From Lyngbya sp. PCC 8106 (lineage in GTDB: Bacteria > Cyanobacteriota > Cyanobacteriia > Cyanobacteriales > Microcoleaceae): a DNA stretch of 64,000 nt. The position numbers and the translations under genes were made by a program. Location: contig NZ_AAVU01000004.1 of assembly GCF_000169095.1 (NCBI RefSeq), positions 124,001 to 188,000 of the forward strand, in the 5' to 3' direction. Shown piece after piece: positions 41,691 through 51,542 of this stretch. The notes beneath the pieces were generated by a model, which saw only the letters and a list, made by a program, of their open reading frames with translations, was not told the origin of the DNA and did not search any database. Position 1 is the stretch's first letter. Every line of letters starts with the position of its first letter.

Positions 41691-44060
41691 ATGTCTAAAT
41701 TCACTCGTCGGCAATTCCTAATTTTCTTTGGCAGCAGTGCTGCGGCCACAACACTAACTCCTAAAATCGAATCCAGCTTGTTCGGCACAAACGGTAGTAT
41801 TGCTCAAGCTCAAGCCTCCTCCTCCTTTACACCAGTCAAGCTACCGCATCCCCTGACGGCATACACTCAAATGGCGAGTGCCGTTCCCACTGGGGGAAAT
41901 GGGAGTACCACTCCGACTGGTATGGGAATGCTTTCTGCCGGACAAGATCTCAACTTGTCATCCTACGAAGTCTTTGATGATGTCGTCGTTCCGCCAGAGT
42001 TTGAACGCTATGTAATCATCAGTTGGGGCGATCGCGTATTCCCAGATTCCAACGATTACTTCGGTTACAACAACGACTACACCAGCTTTATCCCCACCAG
42101 TTCAGACTTCTCTGAAGGTTTCCTGTGGGTTAACCACGAATATGTTTCCTACCCCATCTCACCTGTTGCACCGGGTGCAGACGAAGATTTAGCACCATTT
42201 GGTTCAACGGCTCCGGCTGTACTCGGTATAGATTTATCCACTCGGAACCGAGATACTTTGGGTGAATTCTTCTACAACTTGGGTGGATCGATCATCTTTA
42301 TGAGAAAAGGGGCGGATGGTCGTTTTGCAGTAGAGTCTGGAAATCCTTTCAACCGACGCATTCACGGACTTTCTGGTTTAGGAATTAACGCTGAACGCAG
42401 CGACGGCTATCAAAATGTCACCTCCTGGGGAAGTCGCCAAGGAGACGCTAACTTCTTAGTCGGAACTGGGCCTGCGGCGGCAGAAGTCTTCCCTTTAAGT
42501 TCCGACGGGTTAGGAAACCGGGTTATCGGTACTTTTGCTAACTGTTCAGGCGGCACGACCCCTTGGGGAACGATTCTCACCGCAGAAGAAAACTTCCAGG
42601 GTTCAGAAAACTTCTTCATGGGTGTTCAAGAAGGGGTTCTCCCCAACGGTACCCAAACTGGATACGTCGAAGGTACTGCCGGGGCCGAATTTGGTATGGT
42701 GGGCGAAAAGTACGGCTGGATGGTGGAAGTCGCCCCGAGCGATCCGAACTTCCGTCCCCGCAAACATACCTATTTAGGTCGTTTCCGTCACGAAAATATT
42801 GCTTTTCGCGTTGAACCGGGTCGTCCGCTTGTGGGATATATGGGAGATGACCGTCGAGGTGGACATACTTGGAAATTTGTCAGTTCTGGTGTGGTTGAGT
42901 CTCCGACTGCGGCTGTCAACAGTTCTTTATTTGAACTCGGAACGCTCTATGTTGCCAAGCTGAATGCTGATGGTACGGGAGAATGGATTCCAGTCAATTT
43001 ACAAACTCCAACTAATCCTAATGTTCCCAGTGAAATTGCCTCCGTTGAGTTGCAGTTCCGTGGAGAAGCTCAACGAGATGGTCGAGTTCGTTTACCTAAA
43101 CGGGCGGGAATTGCTGGAGAAACTGAAGATGGCGGTTCTTTAATTGTTGACCTCACCAACGAAGCCACGGCATTACCCGACTATCAAGGGAAAACTTTAG
43201 CCGATTTCTACACTTCTCAAGGGGCTGTTTTAGTTGATGCTTTCTTGGCTGCTAATTTAGTCGGAGGAACTCCCACCGCTCGCCCAGAGGATGTGGATAT
43301 CAATCCGATGACTGGGGAAATCTTCGTGGCTTACACCGATGGAGAACCGGGTGGTGATGGTTATCCAGACTCTCGTATTTTTATTGTCAGTAAGTACACG
43401 CCCGATATCACAGCTCCTCAAACCTCCGGGGGTTTGTACAAAATCGTTGAAGATGGCAACGATCCTGCATCTCTGACGTTTACCTGGCAAAACATTGCCA
43501 AAGGGGGCGAAGGCGGAGCATTAAGTGGTGCAGGTTATGCCAATGTGGATAACCTGGAGTTTGACAGCCAGGGTAACGTTTGGGGCGTAACGGATATGTC
43601 TACCAGTAACCACAATGGGTTTACAACGGGGGCTAATCCGGAAGCGCGAGAGATTGACCATACGACAACCGGATCTGCGGGGAATTTATCGGGGGTATTT
43701 GGCAATAACTGGCTGTTTGTCATTCCGATGAGTGGTGCAATGGCAGGTGAAGTGATTCCTTTTGCCTACGGCCCAGTCCGGTGCGAAATGACAGGGCCAT
43801 ACTTTATCCGTAATGCAGCAGGACAGAGTGAAACCTTACTTCTGGCGGTTCAGCATCCGGGTGAAGATGTTCCCCTCGGTGATGGTGTGAAACTGAGTCG
43901 TTCTATTCCCATGTTGAGTTTAGACGGTAATTTGTTTAACCAAGAGCGGTTAGTTCCTCGGGGTAGTAACTGGCCGAGTAATATTCAAGGAGATCCAAAT
44001 GGCCCACCCAAGCCGGCTGTGATTGGTGTTCGTCGGGTTAATGGCGGCGCATTTGTTTAA
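41691..44060 (+). CDS. phoX: PhoX-family alkaline phosphatase (DUF839)
   Basis: A 789-residue exported phosphatase. The start TRRQFLIFFGSSAAATTL is a Tat signal (twin Arg). The protein then has the PhoX/DUF839 layout: SDFSEGFLWVNHEYVSYP, GTILTAEENFQGSENFF, GWMVEVAPSDP, LGRFRHENIAF, and near the end RRGGHTWKFVS and DNLEFDSQGNVWGVTD. PhoX enzymes use calcium and iron and release phosphate from organic esters in the periplasm. A Pho box lies upstream. The gene ends with a hairpin at 44088. The symbol is given by family and context. Confidence 0.9.
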   Translation: MSKFTRRQFLIFFGSSAAATTLTPKIESSLFGTNGSIAQAQASSSFTPVKLPHPLTAYTQMASAVPTGGNGSTTPTGMGMLSAGQDLNLSSYEVFDDVVVPPEFERYVIISWGDRVFPDSNDYFGYNNDYTSFIPTSSDFSEGFLWVNHEYVSYPISPVAPGADEDLAPFGSTAPAVLGIDLSTRNRDTLGEFFYNLGGSIIFMRKGADGRFAVESGNPFNRRIHGLSGLGINAERSDGYQNVTSWGSRQGDANFLVGTGPAAAEVFPLSSDGLGNRVIGTFANCSGGTTPWGTILTAEENFQGSENFFMGVQEGVLPNGTQTGYVEGTAGAEFGMVGEKYGWMVEVAPSDPNFRPRKHTYLGRFRHENIAFRVEPGRPLVGYMGDDRRGGHTWKFVSSGVVESPTAAVNSSLFELGTLYVAKLNADGTGEWIPVNLQTPTNPNVPSEIASVELQFRGEAQRDGRVRLPKRAGIAGETEDGGSLIVDLTNEATALPDYQGKTLADFYTSQGAVLVDAFLAANLVGGTPTARPEDVDINPMTGEIFVAYTDGEPGGDGYPDSRIFIVSKYTPDITAPQTSGGLYKIVEDGNDPASLTFTWQNIAKGGEGGALSGAGYANVDNLEFDSQGNVWGVTDMSTSNHNGFTTGANPEAREIDHTTTGSAGNLSGVFGNNWLFVIPMSGAMAGEVIPFAYGPVRCEMTGPYFIRNAAGQSETLLLAVQHPGEDVPLGDGVKLSRSIPMLSLDGNLFNQERLVPRGSNWPSNIQGDPNGPPKPAVIGVRRVNGGAFV

Positions 44061-44087
44061 TTAACTTCTGTTTTCTTTCAAACAATA

Positions 44088-44112
44088 TAGGGGTACTGTA
44101 TTTGTACCCCTA
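44088..44112 (+). terminator. Hairpin after the PhoX gene
   Basis: TAGGGGTAC and GTACCCCTA form a perfect nine-bp stem with loop TGTATTT, 28 bp past the stop codon. There is no T run behind it, so it may terminate weakly or protect the transcript's 3' end. Confidence 0.5.
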
Positions 44113-44194
44113 ATTGAGCATTGAGAATTGAGTTTTAGAATGAGAAATCCCTCTCTCTTACTAATAGATTTGAGAGAGGTTAACTGTTCTGTAA

Positions 44195-44482
44195 CTATAA
44201 CTTTAATAATCGTTTTCCATGAACGATGGCAGCCACCGTCACAGTCTCATCCTTAACTTGATATAAAATTCGATAGCTATAAGCAGGTTGCTCTCGAATA
44301 GTTTCATCACCAAACTCTTGAATGATATTGCCCGATAGTGGACAATCACTCAACTCACGAGTTGCCTCAATGATGCGTTGCACAACTGCCGCTGCGTAAG
44401 AGACAGAATCTCTGGCAATATAGGCAGCAATAGCATCAATATCATCTAAGGCTTTTGGCGACCAAACTACTTGATAATCCAT
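44195..44482 (-). CDS. Type II toxin, RelE/ParE family
   Basis: A 95-residue ParE-like toxin. YQVVWSPKALDDIDAIAAYIARDS is the typical start (W-S-x-x-A-x-x-D-x-x-x-I-x-x-Y-I). It also has LSDCPLSGNIIQEFGDETIREQPAYSYRILYQV and TVAAIVHGKRLL, the conserved R-I-x-Y and H-G-x-R patterns of the family. ParE toxins act on gyrase, RelE on ribosomes; the sequence is closer to ParE. It overlaps the antitoxin by 16 bp, so the two are translated together. Confidence 0.92.
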   Translation of the reverse strand: MDYQVVWSPKALDDIDAIAAYIARDSVSYAAAVVQRIIEATRELSDCPLSGNIIQEFGDETIREQPAYSYRILYQVKDETVTVAAIVHGKRLLKL

Positions 44483-44655
44483 TTACTCAGTAAACCTTCT
44501 GCTTCATCTTGTGTCATTTTTCGCGCTGTATCCAAAACAGCAATTCCATGCCGAAATTTTTCAATTACATAGAGGTGATATTGGACATCTTCAAGGGAAC
44601 AGTCATCGGGTAAATGCTTCAACAAAGACTCTATTTCTTTCTTGGTTGCACTCAT
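44467..44655 (-). CDS. Antitoxin partner of the ParE-like toxin
   Basis: A 62-residue protein (MSATKKEIESLLKHLPDDCSLEDVQYHLYVIEKFRHGIAVLDTARKM...) with predicted helices. It matches the small antitoxins often paired with cyanobacterial ParE toxins; the phrase DCSLEDVQYHLYVIEK is characteristic. Residues 30-62 probably bind the toxin. It precedes the toxin and overlaps it by 16 bp. Confidence 0.85.
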   Translation of the reverse strand: MSATKKEIESLLKHLPDDCSLEDVQYHLYVIEKFRHGIAVLDTARKMTQDEAEGLLSKWIIK

Positions 44656-45016
44656 ATTAGTTTGTTTTAATTAAATTTGTCTAAGTCTATTATACCCGAT
44701 CCCCTTAACTTCACGATGCACAATACAGTCCTTCAAATACAATGTTCCAGCGATTTTTATCCCCAAAAGTCGTAATATTACCTTACAAATTTATACTCAT
44801 GGGAAACATAATATTCCTCAAATGATATTGCACCCCTAATGAACGAGAGAGTTCAGCTTCCATTCCCATTTAGAAGGTAGTCCATGCAGGAGGTCGTTGA
44901 CTGAGTAGTTTTCCCCAGAGGGAGATCCTAGCATCAGCAACTTCCATCACTTGCAAATCGATGATATCAAATTTATCCCCATTGGTCAGCATTTATTAGG
45001 GTCTTTTTTTCCCAGT
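44656..45016. other. Intergenic region, nothing recognised
   Basis: About 360 bp between the toxin-antitoxin pair and the 3' end of thrS. TCTATTATACCC near 44692 could be part of a minus-strand promoter for the antitoxin, read as GGGTATAATAGA. No gene or repeat seen. Confidence 0.4.
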
Positions 45017-46843
45017 TTAGAAGTCTTCAAAATTGGCGATCGCATTTTGTATCCGTTGACAAACCTCATCGACTGGGAGCGTCCCCAATTCACCCGAGGC
45101 GCGGGTTCTAATACTCAGACTATTAGCCTCAACCTCTTTTGCTCCGATAATTGCCATGACTGGGATTTTTTCCTTTTCGGCGTTGCGAATTTGTTTTCCT
45201 AACCGTTCCCGGCTCCTATCAACCTCAGCGCGAATGTCCAGCGATCGCATTTTCTCTACAACCTCTTGGGTATAAGTTAAAAACTCATCACTGACTGCTA
45301 ATAACCGCACTTGTATCGGAGCCAACCACAGGGGAAAATCTCCCGCGTATTGTTCGATCAAAATCCCGATTAAGCGTTCGAGAGAACCAAAGGGCGCTCG
45401 GTGGATCATCACAGGACGTTGACGAGTTCCATCTTCGGCTACATATTCTAAATCAAACCGTTCCGGCAAATTATAATCAACCTGTACCGTTCCCAGTTGC
45501 CACTCTCGATCAAGGACATCCTGAAAGATAAAGTCGAGTTTCGGGCCATAAAATGCCGCTTCTCCTATGCCGAGAAAATGATCCATCTCCAGGGTTTCTA
45601 CCGCTTTTGTGATGGCTGATTCAGCTTTGTTCCAAACCTGATCAGAACCGATATATTTGTCTGACTCGGGATCACGGAAACTCAGTCGCGCCTTAAAGTT
45701 ACTCAGTTTTAATTTGCCAAAAACAGACAAGATCAGATCGACAACATTTAAGAATTCACTTTCTAGCTGTTCGGGAGTCACAAATAAATGAGAATCATCG
45801 ACGGTAAACCCACGAACCCGAGTTAATCCTCCGAGTTCTCCTGACTGTTCATAACGGTAGACTGTCCCAAATTCAGCGAGTCGGATCGGAAGTTCTCGGT
45901 AAGAGCGTAATTCACTCTTGTAGATTTGGATATGAAACGGACAGTTCATCGGTTTGAGAACAAACCCCTGTTCTAACTTGGCAGCTTCCTCATCTTCTGC
46001 CATCATCGGAAACATATCTTCACGATATTGCTGCCAATGTCCCGATGCTTTAAACAAATCAATTCGGCCAATATGGGGCGTAACAACAGGTAAATAGCCC
46101 CGTTTGAGTTGTTCTTTTTTCAGGAAATCTTCTAAAGTGCTTCGCAGGACAGTTCCCTTGGGAGTCCACAACGGCAAACCTGGCCCGACGACATCAGCAA
46201 AAATAAATAGTCCTAATTCTTTACCGAGTTTCCGGTGATCCCGTTTTAAAGCTTCTTCCTTGCGGCGTTTGTATTCAGCCAGTTGTTCGGGAGTTTCCCA
46301 AGCCGTCCCGTAAATCCGTTGAAGTTGGGCTTTGGTTTCATCCCCTCGCCAATAAGCTCCGGCTAAACTTTCCAGTTCAATGGCTTTAGGATGAATATCA
46401 GCGGTATTTTCCACATGAGGGCCTGCACACAAGTCCCACCACCCGTCGCCGAGGTAATAAATGGTAATCGGATCTTCTAAACCCTCTAAAATCTCTAGTT
46501 TGTAGGGTTCTCCGAGTTCTTCTATGCGACGTTTGGCTTCCTCACGGGAGAGTTCTTCGCGCACCACAGGTAATTTGCGCTTGATAATCTTTGCCATTTC
46601 TTTTTGAATGGCTTTGAGATCTTTTTCGGTAAATGGCTCTGGACTGTCAAAATCATAATAGAAGCCGTTTTCTATCCAAGGGCCGATCGTTACCTGAGCC
46701 TTGGGAAAGAGCTTCTGAACTGCCATCGCCATGATATGAGACGCGGTATGGCGAATCTTTTTTAGGGTTTCCGATTCGCTCGTTTTCGGTAAATGGATTT
46801 TTTCGGGCTGTTCGGGAGAAGCGTTTGACTCTGCGGTAGCCAT
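45017..46843 (-). CDS. thrS: Threonyl-tRNA synthetase (lacking the N-terminal TGS domain)
   Basis: A 608-residue class II aminoacyl-tRNA synthetase that joins threonine to tRNA-Thr. The editing domain (about 30-220) begins HTASHIMAMAVQKLFPKAQV, followed by the catalytic core with motif 2 (LPIRLAEFGTVYRYEQSGELGGLTRVRGF) and the zinc site (MNCPFH and later histidines), then the anticodon-binding domain with LGKQIRNAEKEKIPVMAIIG. E. coli ThrRS is 642 residues; here the N-terminal TGS domain is absent, a known cyanobacterial variation. Motif 3 is in MIHRAPFGSLERLIGILIE. Confidence 0.96.
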   Translation of the reverse strand: MATAESNASPEQPEKIHLPKTSESETLKKIRHTASHIMAMAVQKLFPKAQVTIGPWIENGFYYDFDSPEPFTEKDLKAIQKEMAKIIKRKLPVVREELSREEAKRRIEELGEPYKLEILEGLEDPITIYYLGDGWWDLCAGPHVENTADIHPKAIELESLAGAYWRGDETKAQLQRIYGTAWETPEQLAEYKRRKEEALKRDHRKLGKELGLFIFADVVGPGLPLWTPKGTVLRSTLEDFLKKEQLKRGYLPVVTPHIGRIDLFKASGHWQQYREDMFPMMAEDEEAAKLEQGFVLKPMNCPFHIQIYKSELRSYRELPIRLAEFGTVYRYEQSGELGGLTRVRGFTVDDSHLFVTPEQLESEFLNVVDLILSVFGKLKLSNFKARLSFRDPESDKYIGSDQVWNKAESAITKAVETLEMDHFLGIGEAAFYGPKLDFIFQDVLDREWQLGTVQVDYNLPERFDLEYVAEDGTRQRPVMIHRAPFGSLERLIGILIEQYAGDFPLWLAPIQVRLLAVSDEFLTYTQEVVEKMRSLDIRAEVDRSRERLGKQIRNAEKEKIPVMAIIGAKEVEANSLSIRTRASGELGTLPVDEVCQRIQNAIANFEDF

Positions 46844-47140
46844 CGATCACTGGAGTATATTGTTGACAAATTGTAGCTTGGGTGGATCTAGGTTTGGGTT
46901 TTCCAGAAAGCCATCCAACTCTACCGATTTACTTGTTTTTGACAGGTACAATTTTCTCTTATCCTATCATTCTTGCTCACAATCGACAGATCTCAGCTTG
47001 CACTCAACCCCAGACGGACACCAGACTCCTGACCAGACTTCTGGAAAACAGTCTGTATTCTGAAAGATTTCTTAAAAAAAATGTTACAAAACTTAAAGAG
47101 TGTTAAGATTAGATGTTAGTAAGTCGCAGAACAACGATTC
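46844..47140. other. Divergent intergenic region
   Basis: The 297-bp gap between divergently transcribed thrS and the DUF2605 gene. It should contain both promoters, but no clear -35/-10 pair stands out. Two overlapping plus-strand frames here have no family features. Confidence 0.4.
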
Positions 47141-47470
47141 ATGCTCAGTCCCAACCTACCTGAACCCGAACTCCTCAAAACAATACTGCAACCTCTGTTA
47201 GAAGATTTTCAATACTGGTTTGAGCGTTCACGAAATCTGCTGGAAACAGAAGAGATTTCATTTTTGAGTGAAAAACAGCAAATCGATTTGCTAGACCGGG
47301 TGAAGCACGCTCAACAAGAAGTAACGACGGCTAAAGTCTTGTTTCAGGCTACCGATGGTCAAGTCGGCGTGGAAATGACCGTATTAATGCCTTGGCATAA
47401 ACTTCTGACAGAATGCTGGCAGATTTCTACTCGTTTTCGCTTAGAACAGTCTAAAGGTGTAGAAAGCTAG
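47141..47470 (+). CDS. DUF2605 family protein
   Basis: A 109-residue protein. PELLKTILQPLLEDFQYWFERSRNLLE and RVKHAQQEVTTAKVLFQATDGQVGVEMTVLMPWHKLLTECWQI are the conserved stretches of DUF2605, a family confined, as far as I know, to cyanobacteria and of unknown function. It is soluble and helical by look. The DUF2973 gene follows 300 bp later in the same direction; the two families are often adjacent in cyanobacteria. Confidence 0.85.
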   Translation: MLSPNLPEPELLKTILQPLLEDFQYWFERSRNLLETEEISFLSEKQQIDLLDRVKHAQQEVTTAKVLFQATDGQVGVEMTVLMPWHKLLTECWQISTRFRLEQSKGVES

Positions 47471-47774
47471 GACTTGAGAGGGAGAAAATTGTCGAATTAG
47501 CAATTTTGGAGACATTAACTCAATATCATTGAAGTGAGCAGTAGGCTGTTTGACCAGGTTCGGGGTTGTACGTGATCTAAATAGTCTTCTGGCTGGATCT
47601 GTAGAGATAGATATCATTACTCAGTCCCGGTATGTAAGGGTAAGAGTATGTCAAAATCTATATAGTGCCGATTTAAGTTGACGACCGTTAAGCTGATTGT
47701 GATTTACTGATTATTCATTTTTAAAAATCTTTGTTACTTCCACTAGCAGACTCATAAATTCAAAGGAGAATACG

Positions 47775-48086
47775 ATGTTACATTTGATTTACATCCTGGC
47801 TTTTACAATTCTTGCATTTCTGGCTGTGCGTAATTTGATTCACAGTTTGATTGTTGTAGGTATGGAATCTCAGCGACCTCCAATGCCTCGAAATACCTAT
47901 CGCGACTCATCGGGTATATTGAGAAATGCTGACCATCCTGAACTCCTCGATGATTCTGGTAATATGGTTAGAGAGCCGTTACTGGTGATGCGTTCTTTCT
48001 CCATGCAAGATGCTCGTACTCAGCTCGATAGTTTGTATCAATCTTCCCCGAATGCAAGCGAAGAAGCACCAGAGGAAAAGTCTTAG
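47775..48086 (+). CDS. DUF2973 family protein
   Basis: A 103-residue protein with one N-terminal membrane helix (LIYILAFTILAFLAVRNLIHSLI). The following PRNTYRDSSGILRNADHPELLDDSGNMVREPLLVMRSF is the conserved DUF2973 region; the C-terminus is acidic. Function is unknown; single-pass membrane protein with the bulk on one side. A good AAGGAGA ribosome binding site lies ahead of the ATG. It neighbours DUF2605. Confidence 0.85.
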   Translation: MLHLIYILAFTILAFLAVRNLIHSLIVVGMESQRPPMPRNTYRDSSGILRNADHPELLDDSGNMVREPLLVMRSFSMQDARTQLDSLYQSSPNASEEAPEEKS

Positions 48087-48272
48087 AAATCAATACTTGA
48101 TCAAGTTGAGGTCTTTACTAAGTTGTTTTTGGCATCGCTTACATTAAATCGAGTTAGCGTTCTCAACTTGTTAAAAAGATATCAAAACAAATTTCCACAC
48201 CGCAACAACGAACAAGAGACGCACCAAGAACAATCTATATCCGGCTAATCCACAAAAAAATGATCAAGCAAG

Positions 48273-48297
48273 CACCCCAGATCAACAGATCGGGGTG
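48273..48297. terminator. Hairpin between the DUF2973 and DUF4912 genes
   Basis: CACCCC-A-GATC pairs with GATC-GGGGTG around an AACA loop, with one bulged A. It is about 190 bp past the DUF2973 stop, and is not followed by a strong T run. It could be a terminator or a stable RNA structure. Confidence 0.4.
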
Positions 48298-48410
48298 TAT
48301 AATTGTTGGGTATTTTCGTTAAGTTCTAGACCAATATTTCTAAATCATCGCGAAAAGACAAGACTTTATAGCTTTTAGATGGTAAGATTAGCAATGCGAT
48401 CGCTTCGGAA

Positions 48411-51400
48411 GTGCTAAACCCCGATCACCTTAATCTTCCCGTGATGCCCCAAACGCAACTCTACTTTTTAGCAGACTCTTTTCCGCTTTCTCAATACAGT
48501 GACTTGGCGGATCAATATCTAGTTTTTAGACCTCAAGCTTTTTTAGGGTTGACTCACATAACCCCTGTGTCAGCAGTCGAGACAAAACTGACTTTTTCAA
48601 ATTGGGCAATCTCAACACATCTAACGGATACAATCGCAATGAGTCCGACTGTTTCCCCCGTTATGAATCGCCCGATCAACATCTCCTCGACAATTATTTC
48701 TCAACAGTCTAATAGCCCAATTGAAGAATATCCACAAACTCAACAACCTGCTAACTCCGAAGTTCCACAAATACCGATTGGGTTATGGGGATTAATACCG
48801 ATCTTAATTATATTCGGTTTGGTTTCAGTTTGGATGCTGAGAAATCGTTCTTCACAGTCTGAACCGATTACAAAAAATCATCAACCTTTATCCACAACTC
48901 CTCAATCGGAAAATCAAGCGTTAGAAACAACTCATTCAGCAACAAAAACGATTTCTGAGACTGATTCTGTTTCAGAAAGTTATCAATTTAATCACTCAAA
49001 ATCAGGGAATATTAACGAGAATTCAGAAAATTCAGAAGAAGTTTTAAAACAAGAGAACGAAGAAACAATCCTTTCAGAAATTAGGAGTGAACCGTTTGTT
49101 GTTATCGACAATCAAGTGATAGAACGTTATCAAGATCACGACTTAGAAGCAGATCTTTGGCACGATACAGAAGAAAAAACCGAGGACGTTTCAGCCGTTG
49201 AGAATGAGGTCGAGAAAAGTTCTCAATTCCAAGATCTAGAAGCTAGCCGTCTTGACGAAACTCAAGCAGCCCCTGAAAATCTTACAGAAGTTCAGGAAGA
49301 AGAAATCATATTTTCAGCAGTGGAGAATGAACCGTTAGCAGAGCAAGCAAATAATCAGATTGAAGCAGCCGAACCAAGCTTAATACTGTCAGTAACTCCA
49401 GAATCAGACAATCATCAGATTGATGAGTTGAAATCTACACAACCTTTACCCGAACCCATATTCTTAGACTCAGAAACAGACTCAGAAACTGAAACACAAG
49501 ACGACCAAACCAAAACTATTTTATCAGAAGAACTGACAATTAATTCTGCGATCGCAGAACCTGTAAAGACGTTAGAAGAAAATCAGATTCAATCTCCCGA
49601 AACAGAACACACCGATTCAGAAATTATCACTAATTTTGCAGACCAAGAAGAAAGAATCACAGAAAACTTAACAGACAATTTAACAGAAACAGAAAATGTC
49701 GCCTTAACAGGTGGAGTGGCGTCCGTCGGGAGTACAGAATCTCTCGATACTGTCAACGAACCCCAAGAAGTAGACGAGATCAAAGCCACCGTAGAGGCGA
49801 GTGAAGCCGTTAATCCGTCTTTATACACCGAAACTCTAGAAATAGAAAACATCAGTGCGGCAACTTCTGATACTCTAGACTCAACAGCAGATAGTTCTAC
49901 GCGAGTTGGCGGAGCAATAGCAGGAATGGCTTTTCCAGAAATTGACAACGGTTCAGATTCTGCCTCGGATTCTAGATCAGACAGCGCCCAAGACATCAAG
50001 CAGACAACAGATACAATCAGTTCAATGACAGATGTTCCTCGACCCCAGACAGAGACATCTCAGCCAGCGACACCCAAACATTCCAAAGTGGCTTCTAGCA
50101 TTGTAGAGGCTTCAGCAGAGGCTTCAGAGGAAGAATCCTCTCTCAGTGATCACAAAAGCTGGATTGTTCTCGAACTTCATGATCCCGAGAACTTGTATGC
50201 TTATTGGAATATCCTCGACGAAGATAGACAGCAAATACGCCAACAGGGAGGACAACAGTTTGCACTGCGTTTCTACGATGTGACTTTTATCGACATGGAT
50301 GTTCAAAAGCCTCACAGCTTGCAAGAGTATGAATGTGAGGAGTCGGCTAAAGAGTTATATATCCATGTGCCGATGAAAGAACGGGATTATATTGCAGAAA
50401 TCGGCTACGTTACAGAAGAAGGTCGTTGGTTAAAGTTAGTTCGTTCCACTTATATACACTTTCCCTGGGATTTTCCCTGGCCAGAAAAACCCCCACAAAC
50501 AACCGATGAAGCTGAGGATGAAGCTGAGGACAAACCGGAAGTAGAAACGCCTGAACCGACTGATAAAATTGAACCTTCTCCAGAAGATCAGCCAGAAGAA
50601 ACCGAGACAATTACGAATGTTGAACAACCCCCAACTAAATCGGGTTTAGATGTGATTTCAACAGAAGAAACTGCTGTGATCGAACCCCCATCTACATCAG
50701 TTAAACATCAAGAATTCGATCAAAAGATTCCCTCAGCAGAAACAGTTCAAACGACAAGTCAACCGAATATAAGTTCTCCAAAAATAGAACAACCGAAGTC
50801 GGTTCATAAGGTGGAAATATTCTCCATAGAAAGCCCTCAGTTAGTAGAAGAACCTTCAAAAGCTTCAACCTCGGCGCCAGAAACGCTTTCCGAGGATGAA
50901 ACTCAATCTAATATTGCGGCAACTAAATTTAATCTCGGACAGTCAGAGACAATTGAACAATTGGCAGTAGTCGATGAAGGGTTGCCTAAGTTACCAGAAG
51001 GGTATGGTGAAACAAAAATTGTTCTTTTACCGATTGATCCCAACTTTATTTATGTGTATTGGGATATTCCCAATGAAGATCGAGAAAAGTTACGCCAACA
51101 AGGAGGAAAACAACTCGCCTTACGGGTGTGTGATGTGACAGAGATTGATCTTGATACTCAAGATCCTTATAGTGTTGAGTTTTATGAGTGTGATGAACTG
51201 GCGCGTGAATGGCATATTTCTATACCGATGAGTGATCGCGATTATTTGGTAGAAATTGGTTATATTACGAATGATCAGCGTTGGCTGCTGTTAGCACGAT
51301 CGCTTCATGTTCGGGTTCCACCAATTTATCCTTCTGATCGTGAAGACTATCAACAAAGAACAGTTACTTGGGAAGAAAATTTACGGGGAAACTTTTTTTT

Positions 51401-51491
51401 TAACTTGAGATCTACTGATTCTCTTTTCTCTTTTCTGAATCAAACAATACAGATGTTTCAGAACCCTTTCTCAAACCCAATAATCAGTTAG
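48411..51491 (+). CDS. Large acidic protein with two DUF4912 domains
   Basis: A 1026-residue protein from GTG. One membrane segment is at about residues 125-147 (IGLWGLIPILIIFGLVSVWML). A highly acidic Glu/Ser/Thr-rich stretch of about 420 residues follows, probably disordered. DUF4912 domain 1 covers about 582-685 (LHDPENLYAYWNILDEDRQQ, RDYIAEIGYVTEEGRWLKL) and domain 2 about 868-975 (LPIDPNFIYVYWDIPNEDRE, RDYLVEIGYITNDQRWLLLA), with another acidic linker between. Function of DUF4912 is unknown. The domains share repeats of R(Q)QGG(Q/K)Q(F/L)ALR. A terminator follows at 51513. The exact start is uncertain (next ATG 48447). Confidence 0.85.
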   Translation: MLNPDHLNLPVMPQTQLYFLADSFPLSQYSDLADQYLVFRPQAFLGLTHITPVSAVETKLTFSNWAISTHLTDTIAMSPTVSPVMNRPINISSTIISQQSNSPIEEYPQTQQPANSEVPQIPIGLWGLIPILIIFGLVSVWMLRNRSSQSEPITKNHQPLSTTPQSENQALETTHSATKTISETDSVSESYQFNHSKSGNINENSENSEEVLKQENEETILSEIRSEPFVVIDNQVIERYQDHDLEADLWHDTEEKTEDVSAVENEVEKSSQFQDLEASRLDETQAAPENLTEVQEEEIIFSAVENEPLAEQANNQIEAAEPSLILSVTPESDNHQIDELKSTQPLPEPIFLDSETDSETETQDDQTKTILSEELTINSAIAEPVKTLEENQIQSPETEHTDSEIITNFADQEERITENLTDNLTETENVALTGGVASVGSTESLDTVNEPQEVDEIKATVEASEAVNPSLYTETLEIENISAATSDTLDSTADSSTRVGGAIAGMAFPEIDNGSDSASDSRSDSAQDIKQTTDTISSMTDVPRPQTETSQPATPKHSKVASSIVEASAEASEEESSLSDHKSWIVLELHDPENLYAYWNILDEDRQQIRQQGGQQFALRFYDVTFIDMDVQKPHSLQEYECEESAKELYIHVPMKERDYIAEIGYVTEEGRWLKLVRSTYIHFPWDFPWPEKPPQTTDEAEDEAEDKPEVETPEPTDKIEPSPEDQPEETETITNVEQPPTKSGLDVISTEETAVIEPPSTSVKHQEFDQKIPSAETVQTTSQPNISSPKIEQPKSVHKVEIFSIESPQLVEEPSKASTSAPETLSEDETQSNIAATKFNLGQSETIEQLAVVDEGLPKLPEGYGETKIVLLPIDPNFIYVYWDIPNEDREKLRQQGGKQLALRVCDVTEIDLDTQDPYSVEFYECDELAREWHISIPMSDRDYLVEIGYITNDQRWLLLARSLHVRVPPIYPSDREDYQQRTVTWEENLRGNFFFNLRSTDSLFSFLNQTIQMFQNPFSNPIIS

Positions 51492-51512
51492 AGAATTGTC
51501 ATTAAAATTATA

Positions 51513-51542
51513 GCTGCTAGTCTCCGGCTAACAGCATTTTTT
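51513..51542 (+). terminator. Terminator after the DUF4912 gene
   Basis: GCTGCTAG and CTAACAGC pair with a single mismatch around TCTCCGG and are followed by ATTTTTT, 22 bp past the stop codon. Confidence 0.65.

Noticed and set aside
46844..47140. T-box-like regulation of thrS
   Set aside because: I looked for a T-box core and a specifier hairpin upstream of thrS and saw none; cyanobacteria are not known for them.
49589..50627. Minus-strand frames in the DUF4912 gene
   Set aside because: They are mirror images of the Glu/Ser-rich coding repeats, a common artefact of low-complexity sequence.
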